Source of the DNA: Lactuca virosa
Taxonomy: Eukaryota > Streptophyta > Magnoliopsida > Asterales > Asteraceae
Reading direction: 5' to 3'
Assembly: GCA_928212115.1 (NCBI GenBank)
Contig: CAKMRJ010004445.1
Span: 86,154,201-86,218,200 of the forward strand
DNA: 64,000 nucleotides
Shown here: positions 44,256 to 56,466 of the stretch, one piece after another
Layout of the letters: each line of letters opens with the position of its first letter
Position numbering within the stretch: position 1 is the first letter of the stretch
The notes under the pieces: generated by a model
The model's input: the letters and a program-made list of their open reading frames with translations, nothing else
What the model was told of the DNA's origin: nothing
Databases searched by the model: none
Program-made: the position numbers and the translations under genes

Positions 44256-44471
44256 AACACCTGCTTGATGAAGTCCAAAGCTGAAGGAACAATGTATCCT
44301 TTTGATGTCTCATTGATCATTGGCAAACCGCAGTTATGTTTTATGTCCAAAGCTGTGGCTGAAGTGAGATGGTTATGGCACCACAGGCTTTCTCATCTCA
44401 CCTTCAGATACATCAACAATCTGGTAACCGAAGAATTTGTCCGTGGTCTCCCCATCTTGAAATACAAAAAT
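44256..44471 (+). repeat. Direct duplication, copy 1 (pre-integrase)
   Basis: 216 bp starting AACACCTGCTTG and ending TACAAAAAT, about 96% identical to 44804-45019 (nine differences counted). Confidence 0.9.
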
Positions 44472-44803
44472 AAACACGGGCAATGCTATCAACTATGGCC
44501 AAATCTTATGGGATGACTTCCTGCAATACATCCCTAAAGATGCTCCAAAAGAGGGTGTTATAGAGCTCACATTTGCTCAATTATGTTCACTCTGCATCTT
44601 TGATCTTCACAAGGACGCCAAGCTCGACATGGGCAGCAACACCGACCTATTCGCAAGTCGTGATCTCAAAAGGTACAAAACATCTACAGATCAAACTATG
44701 TTTGAACCCATTAGGCATTTACCAATGCATATCCTTGAGTCTATTAGACTCACTACGGTAGAGGTAGCTGACCACATACACGCTACGAGTGATATTGCCC
44801 CAT
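44472..44803 (+). pseudogene. Env-like ORF fragment inside pol
   Basis: 332 bp, same sense as the element, coding for about 108 residues with no internal stop in the relevant frame: INYGQILWDDFLQYIPKDAP, then ELTFAQLCSLCIFDLH, then RHLPMHIL. It corresponds to SIRE-1 env-like sequence near 4020-3690. The fragment lies between the two 216-bp duplicates. It is not present in the retained SIRE-2 env-like start at 56467, which stops short of this part. Confidence 0.85.
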
Positions 44804-45019
44804 AACACCTGCTTGATGAAGTCCAAAGCTGAAGGAACAATGTATCCTTTTGATGTCTCATTGATCATTGGCAAACCGCAGTTGTTTTTTCTGTCCAAAG
44901 ATGTGGCTGAAGTGAGATGGTTATGGAACCACAAGCTTTCTCATCTTAACTTCAGATACATCAACAATCTGGTAACCGAAGAACTTGTCCGTGGTCTCCC
45001 CATCTTGAAATACAAAAAT
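44804..45019 (+). repeat. Direct duplication, copy 2 (pre-integrase)
   Basis: Second copy of 44256-44471. It continues into the authentic downstream pol sequence. Confidence 0.9.
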
Positions 45020-45139
45020 GATACATTATGCCCAACTTGTGAGTGTGGAAAACAAACAAAGGGAAGTCATCCTCTGATTATCGATTATTTAATCGTTGAA
45101 CCTTTAGAGCTACTTCATATTTATCTCTACGGTCCATCT

Positions 45140-45891
45140 TGTTGGGTTTTGAGCATTCTAACACTCCTATGGTGTACATGCAACCCTATAATTCTTGGAT
45201 CTATGTTTTCTCTATTATACATGCAAATATTAACTATTCCAAGGTTTCATCTTAACTAGCATATTATGAAGCATCTATACTACAAAGTTCTAGTTAGATG
45301 ACATACCTTTTGATGTAGCTTGATGTCTTCAAGCTTTAAGAGCTTAGCCCCAATAGTGTGGAAGCCTCAAATGGAATCACAAATCACCAAAACACCTTGG
45401 AAGAAGTTGAGATAATATGTATGAACACTAAAATCGGCCCACTCTTATTTTCACACACTTGTGTCAATTTTGTGAGCCAAGGACCCCTTTATATATTATG
45501 GAGGATTAGGGTTACATCCATGTAAACCCTAATACCCAAAACCTTTCATTTACATAGGATCCATGGGTTAAAAGCTCCATGGACCATCCATGAAAGCTTA
45601 GCCCAACCTAAATGAACTTGGCCCATTTCATATATATAAGAGTCCATATTTAATTAGTTCTTTTTGATCACTTAATTAATTCTAAATTAATTCTTGATCA
45701 ATACTAATTAAATAATATGATTCCATATTAATATATTAGAACTTATAATATATTAACATAAATCATAAATATACTATTCACAAAAGACTATCCATATAAA
45801 TTGTGCCGGTGAAGTGCAACCCAAATGGACCATGCCAGGTCGGGTCAAGTACATACCAAATATAGTTATGGACTTAGACATTAATCCAACA
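45140..45891 (-). repeat. 3' LTR of the decayed copia
   Basis: TGTTGGGTTTTGAG to ATTAATCCAACA on the plus strand. It matches 51884-52636. In element sense it starts TGTTGGATTAATG. Confidence 0.95.
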
Positions 45892-45906
45892 GTCTCCCAC
45901 TTGGAT
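45892..45906 (-). other. Polypurine tract of the decayed copia
   Basis: The minus strand reads CCAAGTGGGAGAC directly before the LTR, matching CCAAGTGGGATAC before the LTR at 24166. Confidence 0.8.
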
Positions 45907-46700
45907 AAGTCTAAAACTATTATTGAGTATGACTTCAAAACCTAACTGGCAATCGTAGCTCTTAAAGCCGCTGTCGAACTCTGACCTTGTCAATGACTTG
46001 TCCATTAGATAAGGGATCATATATTCCTCCATTCTAGATATCATATGGACTGAGACATGGATTATAATCATTCTCTCTGTCCATTTGTTGTTTCCTGATT
46101 TTCGATTTATGATGACTGACTGATTGAACAAATCAAATCAGTCCTGGCTTGGCTAAGCACTCACATGTGTCATCGCTAAATCATCGAGGGGCCCACAGAT
46201 ATCGCTTTTATCCCGAAGGTAAAAGGAATGGATAAACTTCGACTCATATGGCTTGTTCTACTACTTGTTGAATCATACACAAGGCACGTTTTATAACATC
46301 GAGTTCAAATGCGTTTTCGTGCAATCAATGTATAACCAACTCATAGTAACAACTCATATCTCTAGGTTTGAAGAATATAATATATTATCGTCTCATGATC
46401 ACTTGTGATAAAATCCATGAAGTGATTCAAATGAGCGCGGGTTGAATCCAATACTCAGAACTTATGAGCACTCATGAGTGTTGTAGCACCACTTTGTCCA
46501 CCAACTTGGACCTCTACAAACCAACCCATGACAGTCTTGATTCATATCTACTTCCAACATATGACCGACTATGGATGGTTTGAATAACTTAATCATTCAG
46601 GAAGAGCGACTTAGTTATTCTGGAAGTCAAAACATGCAAAGTGAAACACAAGAATAAATGAATCAAATATGGTACAAACCCTATGAATATAAATAAACAC
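45907..46700 (-). other. Conserved untranslated region before the 3' LTR
   Basis: No coding frame of note. It is homologous to 23319-24165 of the other copia element. It would lie between RNase H and the 3' LTR, although RNase H itself is not recognisable here. Confidence 0.65.
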
Positions 46701-49700
46701 TTTTATTTATCACCATACTGATTACTCATTATTCATTGTTTCGGTTTTATCAACTTTATACTTGAATTAAAAACACTAGTTGTCCCATGCTCCAAGCATG
46801 TACACTATGTTTTTCTTAAACAATAGATTTGCCATACACCAAGTATGCACTCTATGTTTGTCTATGATCCTTACTTTGTGAAATAAACCAAGTGAACATA
46901 ATTTCAATGATTCTAATTTCACACTCCCAAATCCTTATCGAAAAATGTGAGAATTTCAAATTCCTATCATTTATCGAAATCTGTTTAGATTTTAAACTTA
47001 TATGCACTGACCCTCCTATAATGAATATGTACAAAGTCACAAAGACTTGTCAACAGTCATTATAAGGTATTCCAATGGAGATCAACTCCATGGAAACTAA
47101 GTCTCATATTCAAAGTACATTGCTTTGGACATGCTTCTTGCATTAAGTTTTCTAATCATACACAGATAACTTCCACCTATGGAGACAACTCCATATTCTC
47201 ATATTGACTATCACTTCTGAATAAGAGATGCCTCTTTTCAGAATATGTCAATATGGTCCTTCCAAAATTAGCACTATACTTCCAACTGTCCCTGAGCAAC
47301 CAATCTTTGGTAAACCTCAGATTGTCCTCGACAATTGCTTAATCATTTTAGTCATATCAAATTCTAGACCTTTTCCCCGTCAATCGATCCTATACCCAAA
47401 GCAAATGGTACACGATTCATGATGTCTGACATAAAGACATGATTCTAGACCAGTCTTTTGCTACAATATTTTTATTTTCCATGTTTTCAAAATTTGACTA
47501 TGAAGAGGGATGCCGTAATCATAATCGAATTTTGAGAACGCAATATATAGAATTTCCTTAAGTTGAACCAATCCAACATGAAATTCATATATATATTCTT
47601 GACTAAAGATGATTAAGGTCTCAATCTAAGCCTTTAGAACTGAAATGAAGTATATCCTCTCCCTTAATTATAGCAAAACAACTTTTTCAATCCCTGCAGC
47701 CTCACGAATTGAAACTTTTGTTTTCTATAATTAACATTGCTAACTTGGAACACTAACAATAATTATCATGCTCCCACTAACAGGATCATTATTAGCATAA
47801 CACTTATGCTCCCACTAGCTTTGACATGTACTCAGAAATCAGCTGGACTTCTAGAAATCAATACTTTATTGACTTTCTTACGAAAGTTCAGATTTCTGAT
47901 ACGAGATGCTTTGATAAAACTTTATCAAAATTATACACCTTTCCTTAGATAGCATGCATGTGTGTCTAAACAATTTCAGAACTATGAAAAGGGATGTCGT
48001 AATCATAGTCTCAATTGTTTAGACCTTTTGCCATCTGCTTCAAATCTACTTGGTGGAAGTGTTTCCTCACCATCATTTTCATGAATCGGAGAGAAACCTT
48101 ATGACCCTTAGATTTTATGGTGTATGTGTTCTTATCCATGTGAATCGTCAAAACCATAGTCACAAGACAAGGATAATGACAAATCCAAACTCATATGGAC
48201 TGAACTTATGCAATCTTAACTTCTTGCCACCTGGCAGTACAGGGCCTGCCATTGCTTCCAAGTTGTTATGCAACCAATTGAGAACTTTCAGAACTCCTAT
48301 GCAAAGCCAACTTTAACTGGAATGGGCACAGAATATGTTAACACGATAGGTTATAAACCTCAAGTCGTGTGCTAGTGAAGAACCTCAGGTTTTATTCTTG
48401 ATTAGTTCTTGAAATTCTTTTTAGGATCTTTAAGACTCCCACTATCCTCTTGACATATAAGACTATCTTGCCAAATATTCAAGAGATAGTGCGGATTCTT
48501 TCTCAAGACAAACACTTCACACAATTGGCCTTAGTTGGTCTTTGTTTTATCCAAAACATCACAACTTACCAATTTCAAATGTACAAGATTAGGACACTTT
48601 TACTCTTACATTCGACAAGTGTTTTAAACCTTTCTTTAAGATATGTCACTCAAGTTACAATCTTGGAGTATGACTCTAAGAATTGTTTTCGAACGAAGTA
48701 TGACTCATCTTCCTAATCTAACCATTTTAACAATTCATGACTCCTCTTCTTAGTCATCAGAATGCACTAAGATGACCTTTAGAGGACTAATTGTGATATG
48801 ATTTCTAAATCATTAAGATGATCACAAACATGATACTAAAGTACTTTCCCATCTTTTCATATTTGAGAAACTTTTATCTTTCTGCCTAATTTCATTCTTC
48901 CCATTCGTTCTGCCATACATTGAGACTTTTCCAATGTTTCAAAATTATACTTAAACTTGTAAGTATAACCATATTTACTAAACTTTAGTAAATCAAATAA
49001 TCTTAACGAGCTTTGTGGTGGACATGACCAGTGCACACGAATGTGTACTCGATCCCTTTAGTCCTTCACTTGACTCACACATCCATGTAAACAAGTAATT
49101 AGTCTTGATTTTCCAATGCTTGAAAGTTCTCATTCATCATACTATTCAACTTGCGTGATTCCAAGTTTCGGTCCAATTGAAACTTGGGTGATGAGGAACT
49201 TTCCTGATTTGGTAAATTTAGACACTACCACAAATCAAAGAATCAAATCCATTTTCCAATATTGCTGTCAGTGGAATCATATAAGCAACAATTTTCCACA
49301 AATGCCATTGTAAGGATACTTCAAATAAATAAAATTAAACAATTTTCTCTTTTATTTTAAAACTTTGCGAAAAAACTTATCCTTACAATCCACATGGAAA
49401 ATTGTTGTTATCTATTCCTTAGCAATATATCATAACTTCTTAAGCAACTACTCAAAATTCTGATGCGATCGAAATCCACCTTCGCGATCAGAATCAACAT
49501 ATACTTCCTTTAAGATTTCTCTCTATTCTTTGATTCTTAAAACATCAACATGTGACCCAGTCACATCATGTAATGAGGATCTCAGAATAGAACTTAACAG
49601 AGTTAGATAATGGGCTCTACCTGATGTAGAGTCAAACTTCTTGACTTGATCAACCTTATTATCTTTCAGGTAAATAGGCAGCTTCACAATCAATGCCCCT

Positions 49701-50250
49701 TCCTTTGGCAAGAGAAACATATGGACTCACTGGGAATGGTACATGGGACTATCGAAGACTTAGCGTTTCTCTTTACCATTTGGTCAACCTAGTTGACTAT
49801 GGTCAAACCCTTTCTTTGGGATGAGAAGGCTTTTCTAGATATCCAATGTTACCATTGTCAATGTCCATTGGGAAGTTGATCTCCTAATCAATTTGCTTTA
49901 CTAGTCCTCAAATCATTGCTGACCAAGCAAATATATAAGATCATTAAGGGTCATGTCATAGTCTGTTTCGTAGTAGTCGGCAAAGGAACTCACTAAGTGA
50001 CTTAGAAAGTGATTGAACATCCAACCTTCTTAAGACTTTCACACCCAACTCTCCCGGCTTGTCAATATGTGACTTCATCTCCAAGATGCGATCACACATA
50101 GACCTTGCTTGCCAATAGGGATTGAGTGACCTTTAAACTTGTGGGTTAGGGAGAATAATTGGAGGAGGTGGAGGAAGTAAAGTTCCAAGAGATTTGGGAA
50201 TATCATAGATATCTGAACCAGACATCAACAATGGGATAAATTCACGTAAA
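46701..50250 (-). pseudogene. Heavily decayed gag-pol remnants
   Basis: Read on the minus strand in shifting frames. Scraps of gag appear near 50000-50100 (an EMKSHIDKPGELGV-like helix), a zinc-knuckle scrap (ICFSCQRKGH) near 49700, and YLKDNKVDQVKKFDSTSG near 49650. An integrase-core scrap (around TKKRSHELL) may lie near 48730. RT and RNase H motifs could not be found. Assignments below 49500 are weak and rest on my own matching by eye. Confidence 0.45.
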
Positions 50251-51870
50251 GTTGATTTAAGTCCTTAATATAACACCCAATATGATATATTAAGGCTAGG
50301 GCCCAACAAACTATTTTATAACTTGGAAGAGGGATGTCGTAGTCCAAGCTATAAAATATTTGAAGGTAGGTGAATGACGATTCACCAATTTCCACCAAGA
50401 CAAACGAAATGTATTATTAGGTTTTAATTGGTTTTGAAACTCCTAGATTCTTTTGAGATTCATTGAACTTTTCAATGGCATGTTTCAATCTCGAGTGTGC
50501 CCTTCAGGTTTTTGACTGGGATGCCGAGGATCACAAAACAAGGTGTGAAGTAACCATGCAAATATACTTGGTACCCTTAATATTTACCCCTCAATCGATG
50601 TGCCGGTTAACCACACACGCTCCAACGATACTATGATAAACATTAAGTTACCCTTTGCCTACCTTGTTAAGTCCAGGTTAGTGTGCCGGTTAACCACACA
50701 CGCTCCACTAACAGCTTAAACAAAGTGCAAAGTGTAATTTCACGGATTAGCACCTTATTTACATTTTCCTAAGTAACTAACATTGGGAATTTATAAGTGT
50801 TTAGTTACTTAGTATTTATCATTATACTTATAATGAAGGGAGAATTATAGTCCTTGTCCTACCTGTTCAGCTAACGACCCTCCACCAGTCAAGGAAGCGG
50901 TGAGTGAGAGTGGACACTCATTAAACTGCCATTTTATAGGCAGTAACCTTATACCCCCCTTATAGACCGGCTTCGTGAATGAGGCCTACTAATGGTAAGA
51001 CGACTTGCTCTTATACATATAATATATTAAACTTTTAATATTATAATAGTATAAGAGTGTATTTTAGACATTTAAAATACTTGGTGGTTTAATCTATTAA
51101 TTAAACTACACTTTTAATTTAATTGAACTCAAACCATATATTTATGGATTAATAATACTTTTTTAATTAAACGCTTTAATTAACTATTAATAAAGTCCAT
51201 AAGAGATAATTTGAACTATTCAACAAAACATCATAATTCCAATTATTAAACTCAAAATTAAAACCATTTAATTAATTGTTTAAGTTATGAACCCAAGAGT
51301 TTTAGAATTCAATTCTTTTTTTCATAAAAAACTTTTCTCAAATTCCAAAACTTGAGGGCAAGTTTTGTAATTCTTGAAAACCTTTGGATTCCATAACTTA
51401 TGGAATTAATGGTGTTTTATGATGAAACTTTCCATGTTCCATAACTTAAGAACAAGTTATGGAATTCTTTAAAACATTAACACCAAATTTTGTAACTCCA
51501 TAAAAACTTTGAATCAATTTTTTTTTTTAAAAAAAAACTTTCATATCCATAACTTATGGAAGTTTCAAAAACCCTTAAGATCACAACTTAAAAAAAACTT
51601 TTGAGCTCCAAAATTTAATGACAAAATATGTAACTCCTTAAAACATTTAGATCAAACTTTTAAAACTAATAAAATAATCATATCATTTTATCTTTTACTA
51701 AATTTGACCTAATTCAACTCTTATAACAAATGATTCAAATTTTACAAATAATTCGTTTTTCACAAAACAAGTCATTATCTTAAAATTTGACAAACGTCAT
51801 GTTTTTTTTTCCTTTTTTTTTCAACTTGAAAATAAAACATTTGCATCAATATAACAGAAAATAACTCATG
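50251..51870 (-). other. AT-rich leader of the decayed copia
   Basis: About 1.6 kb between primer site and gag scraps, with long A and T runs (51490-51540 and 51800-51822) and repeated CATAACTT-like words between 51330 and 51600. Untranslated. It contains the 24-bp exact direct repeat described separately. Confidence 0.55.
50600..50706. repeat. 24-bp exact direct repeat, 83 bp apart
   Basis: GTGCCGGTTAACCACACACG plus four bases occurs at 50600-50623 and 50683-50706 without mismatch, in an otherwise decayed leader. Confidence 0.9.
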
Positions 51871-51882
51871 ACTCTGATACCA
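51871..51882 (-). other. Primer binding site, tRNA-iMet (decayed copia)
   Basis: The minus strand reads TGGTATCAGAGT one base inside the LTR. Confidence 0.9.
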
Positions 51883-51883
51883 C

Positions 51884-52636
51884 TGTTGGGTTTTGAGCAT
51901 TCTAACACTCTTATGGTATACATGCAACCCTATAAACCTTGGATCTATGTTTTCTCTATTATACATGCAAATATTAACTATTCCAAAGTTTCATCCTAAC
52001 TAGCATATTATGAAGCACCTATACTACAAAGTTCTAGTTAGATGACATACCTTTTGATGTAGCTTGATGTCTTCAAGCTTTAAGAGCTTAGCCCCAATAG
52101 TGTGTAAGCCTCAAATGGATCACAAATCACCAAAACACCTTGGAAGCACTTGAGAGAATATGTATGCACACTAAAATCGGCCCACTCTTATTTTCACACA
52201 CTTGTGTCAATTTTGTGAGCCAAGGACCCCTTTATATATTATGGAGGATTAGGGTTACATCGATGTAAACCCTAATACCCATGACCTTTCATTTACATAG
52301 GATCCATGGGTTAAAAGCTCCATGGACCATCCATGAAAGCTTAGCCCAAAAAGTAAATGAACTTGGCCCATTTCATATATATAAGAGTCCATATTTAATT
52401 AGTTCTTTTTGATCACTTAATTAATTCTAAATTAATTCTTGATCAATACTAATTAAACAATATGATTCCATATTAATATATTAAAACTTACAATATATTA
52501 ATATAAATCATAAATATACTATTCTCAAAAGACTATCCATATAAATTATGCCGGTGAAGTGAAACCCAAATGGACCATGCCGGGTCGGGTCAAGTACATA
52601 CCAAATATAGTTATGGACTTAGACATTAATCCAACA
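51884..52636 (-). repeat. 5' LTR of the decayed copia
   Basis: 753 bp, matching 45140-45891 with scattered substitutions. It is followed by catct, the target duplication. Confidence 0.95.
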
Positions 52637-55608
52637 CATCTACCATAGCCAGTCTTCATCACAAGAAATACATGTTGGTTATAGGTTATGAATTTACTCG
52701 CTTCACTTGGGTCTTCCTCTTGAGACTCAAATCTGACACACCGCAGATCATGATCAACTTCATAAAATAAATAGAGCTCCAAATCAAGCTACCAATCAGA
52801 AGGATAAGAAGTGACAATGGAACCGAATTCACTAATAAACTCTTGAATAGTTTCTTGTTTTCCAAGGGCATCAGTCACAACTTTTCAGCTCCTTACACAC
52901 CGCAACAAAATGGAGTAGTACAGCGAAGAAATCGCACATTGGTCGAAGCATCTAGATCGAAGTTGAACTTTGCCAACCTTCCTATCTACTTCTGGGCAGA
53001 AGCAGTGGCAACTGCATGCTTTCTTCAAAACCGCAACATCACTTGCAAACATCTTAACAAGACTCCGTATGAGGGTCTCAACAATCGCAAACCCAATGTC
53101 CGATTCTTCCATATTTTTGGATGCAGATGTTTTGTGATCAACAACAAGGATCATCTTAACAAATTTGCACCAAAAATAAGATGAATGCAATTTTCTTGGC
53201 TACTCAACCAACAAAGTGGCCTATAGGGTTCTTGTAAGACGAACAAGACTGATAGTCGAAAGCTTCGATGTCAAATTTGATAACTATTTTGTCCGCAACA
53301 CTGCACCGTCAACTGAAACAAAAGCTATCTTGGAAAGTGATATCCCAGCCTCTACGGGTCCACTGAACATAATGGAATTTACCTATGATGATCTTTTTGA
53401 TCCCGAAGAAACAACTCATCTCTCTGAAATCCTGCTGTCTCCGGTAGCCCAACAACAACATGTTGATGTATCTGGCCCAACCTTGTCTGAAGACTTGTAA
53501 CTTAATACTTCCACCTCACCGGTTGATGGGGAAAGCTGAACTTCGGTTCCAGTGACAACCATCGAGGTTCTAGTACTAGAAGATACAGCTCCGGTTTCTA
53601 CCTGCAAAGTCACTATCCAATCAAATGTTCTTTCAGACTCTGCGGGTGAAGAAGTTGAGAACATTGACAAAAGATCAGATTCAAGGGTTATCACTCATTC
53701 TTCAATCCAAGGAGAACCGATGTCATTGGTTCAAGGGGAACCATATTTGGTTCAGGGGGAACTTCCATCCTAGATTCAGGGGGAACCTCCTTCAATAGTT
53801 ATAGTTCAAACTCCTATAGTCCAAGATACATCTGCGGGCTGCTCACAAGTCGAGGGGGAACAACCCTCTCCTAGCACATAAACATCTGACGTAGAGGACA
53901 TTCCCTCTACCGCAGTCGCAGATCATCAACAATCCCATCTTCACGTATGGACAAGGGATCACCCATCGGGTCAAATCATTGGCAACCCATCCTCATGTAT
54001 CCAAACTCGATCCTCTAGAGATTTAACTGACCACTGTCATTATGCAGCTTCTATGTCCTCAGTCGAGCCTCGAACCATAAAAGAAGAACTCATTGAGACC
54101 GACTAGATCATAACATTGCAAGAGGAGTTATCTGAGTTTAAGAGGAATAGATTGTGGAAACTGGTACCGAAGCAAAAAGGCCACGCAATCGTCGGTACAA
54201 GATGGGTATATAAAAACAAGCTAGATGAATCCAGTGCGGTGGTGAGAAACAAAGCCCGGTTAGTTGCTAAGGGCTAGAGTCAACTTGAAGTCGTTGACTA
54301 TGATGAAACATATGCCCCCGTAGCCAGAATGGAAGCAATACACATTTTCTTAGCGTATGTTGCACACAAGAACATCAAAGTGCATCAAATGGATGTAAAA
54401 AATGCCTTTCTGAATGGAGAACTGAAAGAGGAAGTTGACCTTCAACAACCAACAGGAATTGAGAGTTTAGAATTTCCAAACCATTGCTACAAGCTGGACA
54501 AAGCAGTATACGGTCTAAAGCAAGCACTGAGGCATGGTATGAGACTCTTATTAAGTTTCTTGTCACGTCTAGTTACAAAAGAGGTGTGATTGATCCCACA
54601 TTATTTAGAAGGTAAAATCGTAATAACTTGATCCTCGTCCAAATATATGTAGATGATATCATTTTTGGATCAACAAATTAAGATATGGTGAATGATTTTG
54701 CAAAGCTCATGACAAGTAAATTTCAAATGAGCATGAATAGAGAGACCAATTTCTTTTGAGGACTTTAAGTGAAACAAGTCCCTAGAGGGATATTCATTCA
54801 TCAAGAAAAATATACCACTGAGTTGCAGAAAAAATTCTCAATGGACAATTGTTCCTCAGCCAAGGTCCTGATGGCCTTTGGATACAAGATTTCATCTGAC
54901 CCTACCGGAGAGTCAGTTGACCACAAAACCTACCGATTAATGATTGGGTTGTTAATGTACCTCACCGCAAGTCGACCGGATATTGTCTCTGCAACAAGCT
55001 TATGTGCTCGGTGCCAAGCTGACCCTAAAGTATCTCACTTGACCGCAGTCAAGAAAATCCTCAGATATCTAAAGGGAAGTAAAGTGTTAGGCCTCTGGTA
55101 CCCTGCGGGAAATGACTTCAACCTTCAAGCGTTCACAGATGCGGATCATACATGATGCAGACTAGATCGTAAAAGCACTTCAGGTGGATGCTAGTTCTTA
55201 GGTGGAAGACTAGTTAGCTGGTCTTCAAGGAAACAAAAATGTGTGCCTTTGTCTACCGTAGAGGTGGAATATGTGGTCATAGCCAGCTGTTGTTCCCAAG
55301 TCCTTTGGATGAAAACTCAACTTATGGACTATGGTTACAGGATGTCGCGGGTGCCAATTTACTATGATTCAGAGAGTGCTAAAGTGATTCCTCATAATCC
55401 TATTCATCACTCTAAGACGAAGCACATTGAACTACGATATTATTTCATTAAATACCATATCCTCAAATGTACCATCAAACTCATTTTTGTACCTACTCAT
55501 GAAGAAATAGTTGATGTCTTTACTAAGGCACTCGATGCTACAAAGCTAAATTGGTGATTAGAAATGCTAGGAATGATGAACTCACACCCGCAATTCTTTT
55601 TGAATTGA
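52637..55608 (+). pseudogene. SIRE-2 integrase, RT and RNase H
   Basis: Continues pol after the copia insertion. The integrase core has RSDNGTEFTNKLL and then NGVVQRRNRTL, where the catalytic Glu is Gln. The linker holds Gln-Gly-Glu-Pro repeats with PPT-like octamers at 53754, 53778 and 53853. RT has HQMDVKNAFLNGELKEEV and IYVDDIIFGST. RNase H has FTDADHT, PLSTVEVEYVV and HHSKTKHIELRYYFI and ends at a TGA at 55606-55608. Stops occur throughout (for example near 53500, 53773, 54275 and 54680), along with frameshifts near 53180 and 54525. Confidence 0.9.
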
Positions 55609-56466
55609 TAAGTACCGCAGACCACATATGGTGTCCAAGGGTGAAGGAATTGCTTCTTTTCATCTCAACTTAAAACTCTTGAGACACTCTCTTCACTGCG
55701 GTTCTAGAATAATATATTCATCAAATTTTTTCAGTATACCTAGTATACCACAATCATATATGATAAATATATTATTTGGGTCTTTTATTTCTTTTATTTT
55801 TCTAATCTTCATGATCAAGTGTTCTTTCATCTAACTACCGCAGTCATACTGCATGCTACCGCAGTCACCTGAATCCAACCCCAGTTCCAATGACTGTTCC
55901 TGCAGTCATAACTTCATAAACGCATTGAATAATGTTGTGTCCTATTTAATGGACTTTTATAAAAGCATTCATCTTGTCGCATATAACATTCTCAGTCCCT
56001 TTCAAAATAACTTTCCCCAATCAGGTCCTTTTTCAGATAAAAACAAGTGAATCGTTTTCCCATAAATGAAATCTTTTCCTCAACCTGTCATATCACCTAG
56101 CCGTTGGATGTCAAATCCGTTTCCATTTCCCTATTTTTCACAACGGATAAAACGACTTTCAACCCCACGTTCAGACGACGTGTGATCATGCACTGTTCAT
56201 GCAATAAATGCTCCTCTTTTCCCGGAAACATTTTAATTTTGATTTATTTTATTTGTGGCTGATAATGGTAAAAACCCAAGGGTTTTTAACTTTAAAAGCT
56301 GTAATTAAAGTAATAATAATGATTTTTGAAATCCGGAGGTATAAAACCCCCAATTTTGTCCAAGTTAGCCTTTACGCTATCTGAATCATTACGGCGATCT
56401 TCATCTTCTCCGCCCTTCTTGCTAAAACCATTTCTTCAAGTTCTCAAAAACTTTTTCTGTGTAACA
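55609..56466 (+). other. Spacer between RNase H and the env-like ORF of SIRE-2
   Basis: About 860 bp matching in position the spacer at 4593-5386. ACCGCAG words recur near 55614, 55835 and 55857. No domain is found. Confidence 0.55.

Larger units (their letters stand above)
43379..45139 (+). pseudogene. SIRE-2 protease and pre-integrase region, rearranged
   Basis: After a short decayed linker the protease site reads WLIDSACSLHMTGR, with Ala in place of the usual Gly. The pre-integrase domain follows from about 44172 (MISVGQLCKAGHRVEF, then WLWHHRLSHLTFRYI). It is then duplicated: 44256-44471 is repeated at 44804-45019 with an env-like fragment between. The second copy continues into CPTCECGKQTKGSH and LHIYLYGPS, where the first catalytic Asp of integrase is Tyr. 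The copia element at 45140 interrupts it there. Confidence 0.85.
45140..52636 (-). mobile_element. Ty1/copia element with intact LTRs and decayed interior
   Basis: 7.5 kb on the minus strand, inserted in the SIRE-2 integrase with a perfect duplication catct (45135-45139 and 52637-52641). The LTRs (752 and 753 bp) look about 96% identical by eye over their first 330 bp. It has an iMet primer site and a polypurine tract. The interior holds only scraps of gag and pol. It is related to the truncated element at 19699-24912. Confidence 0.92.
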
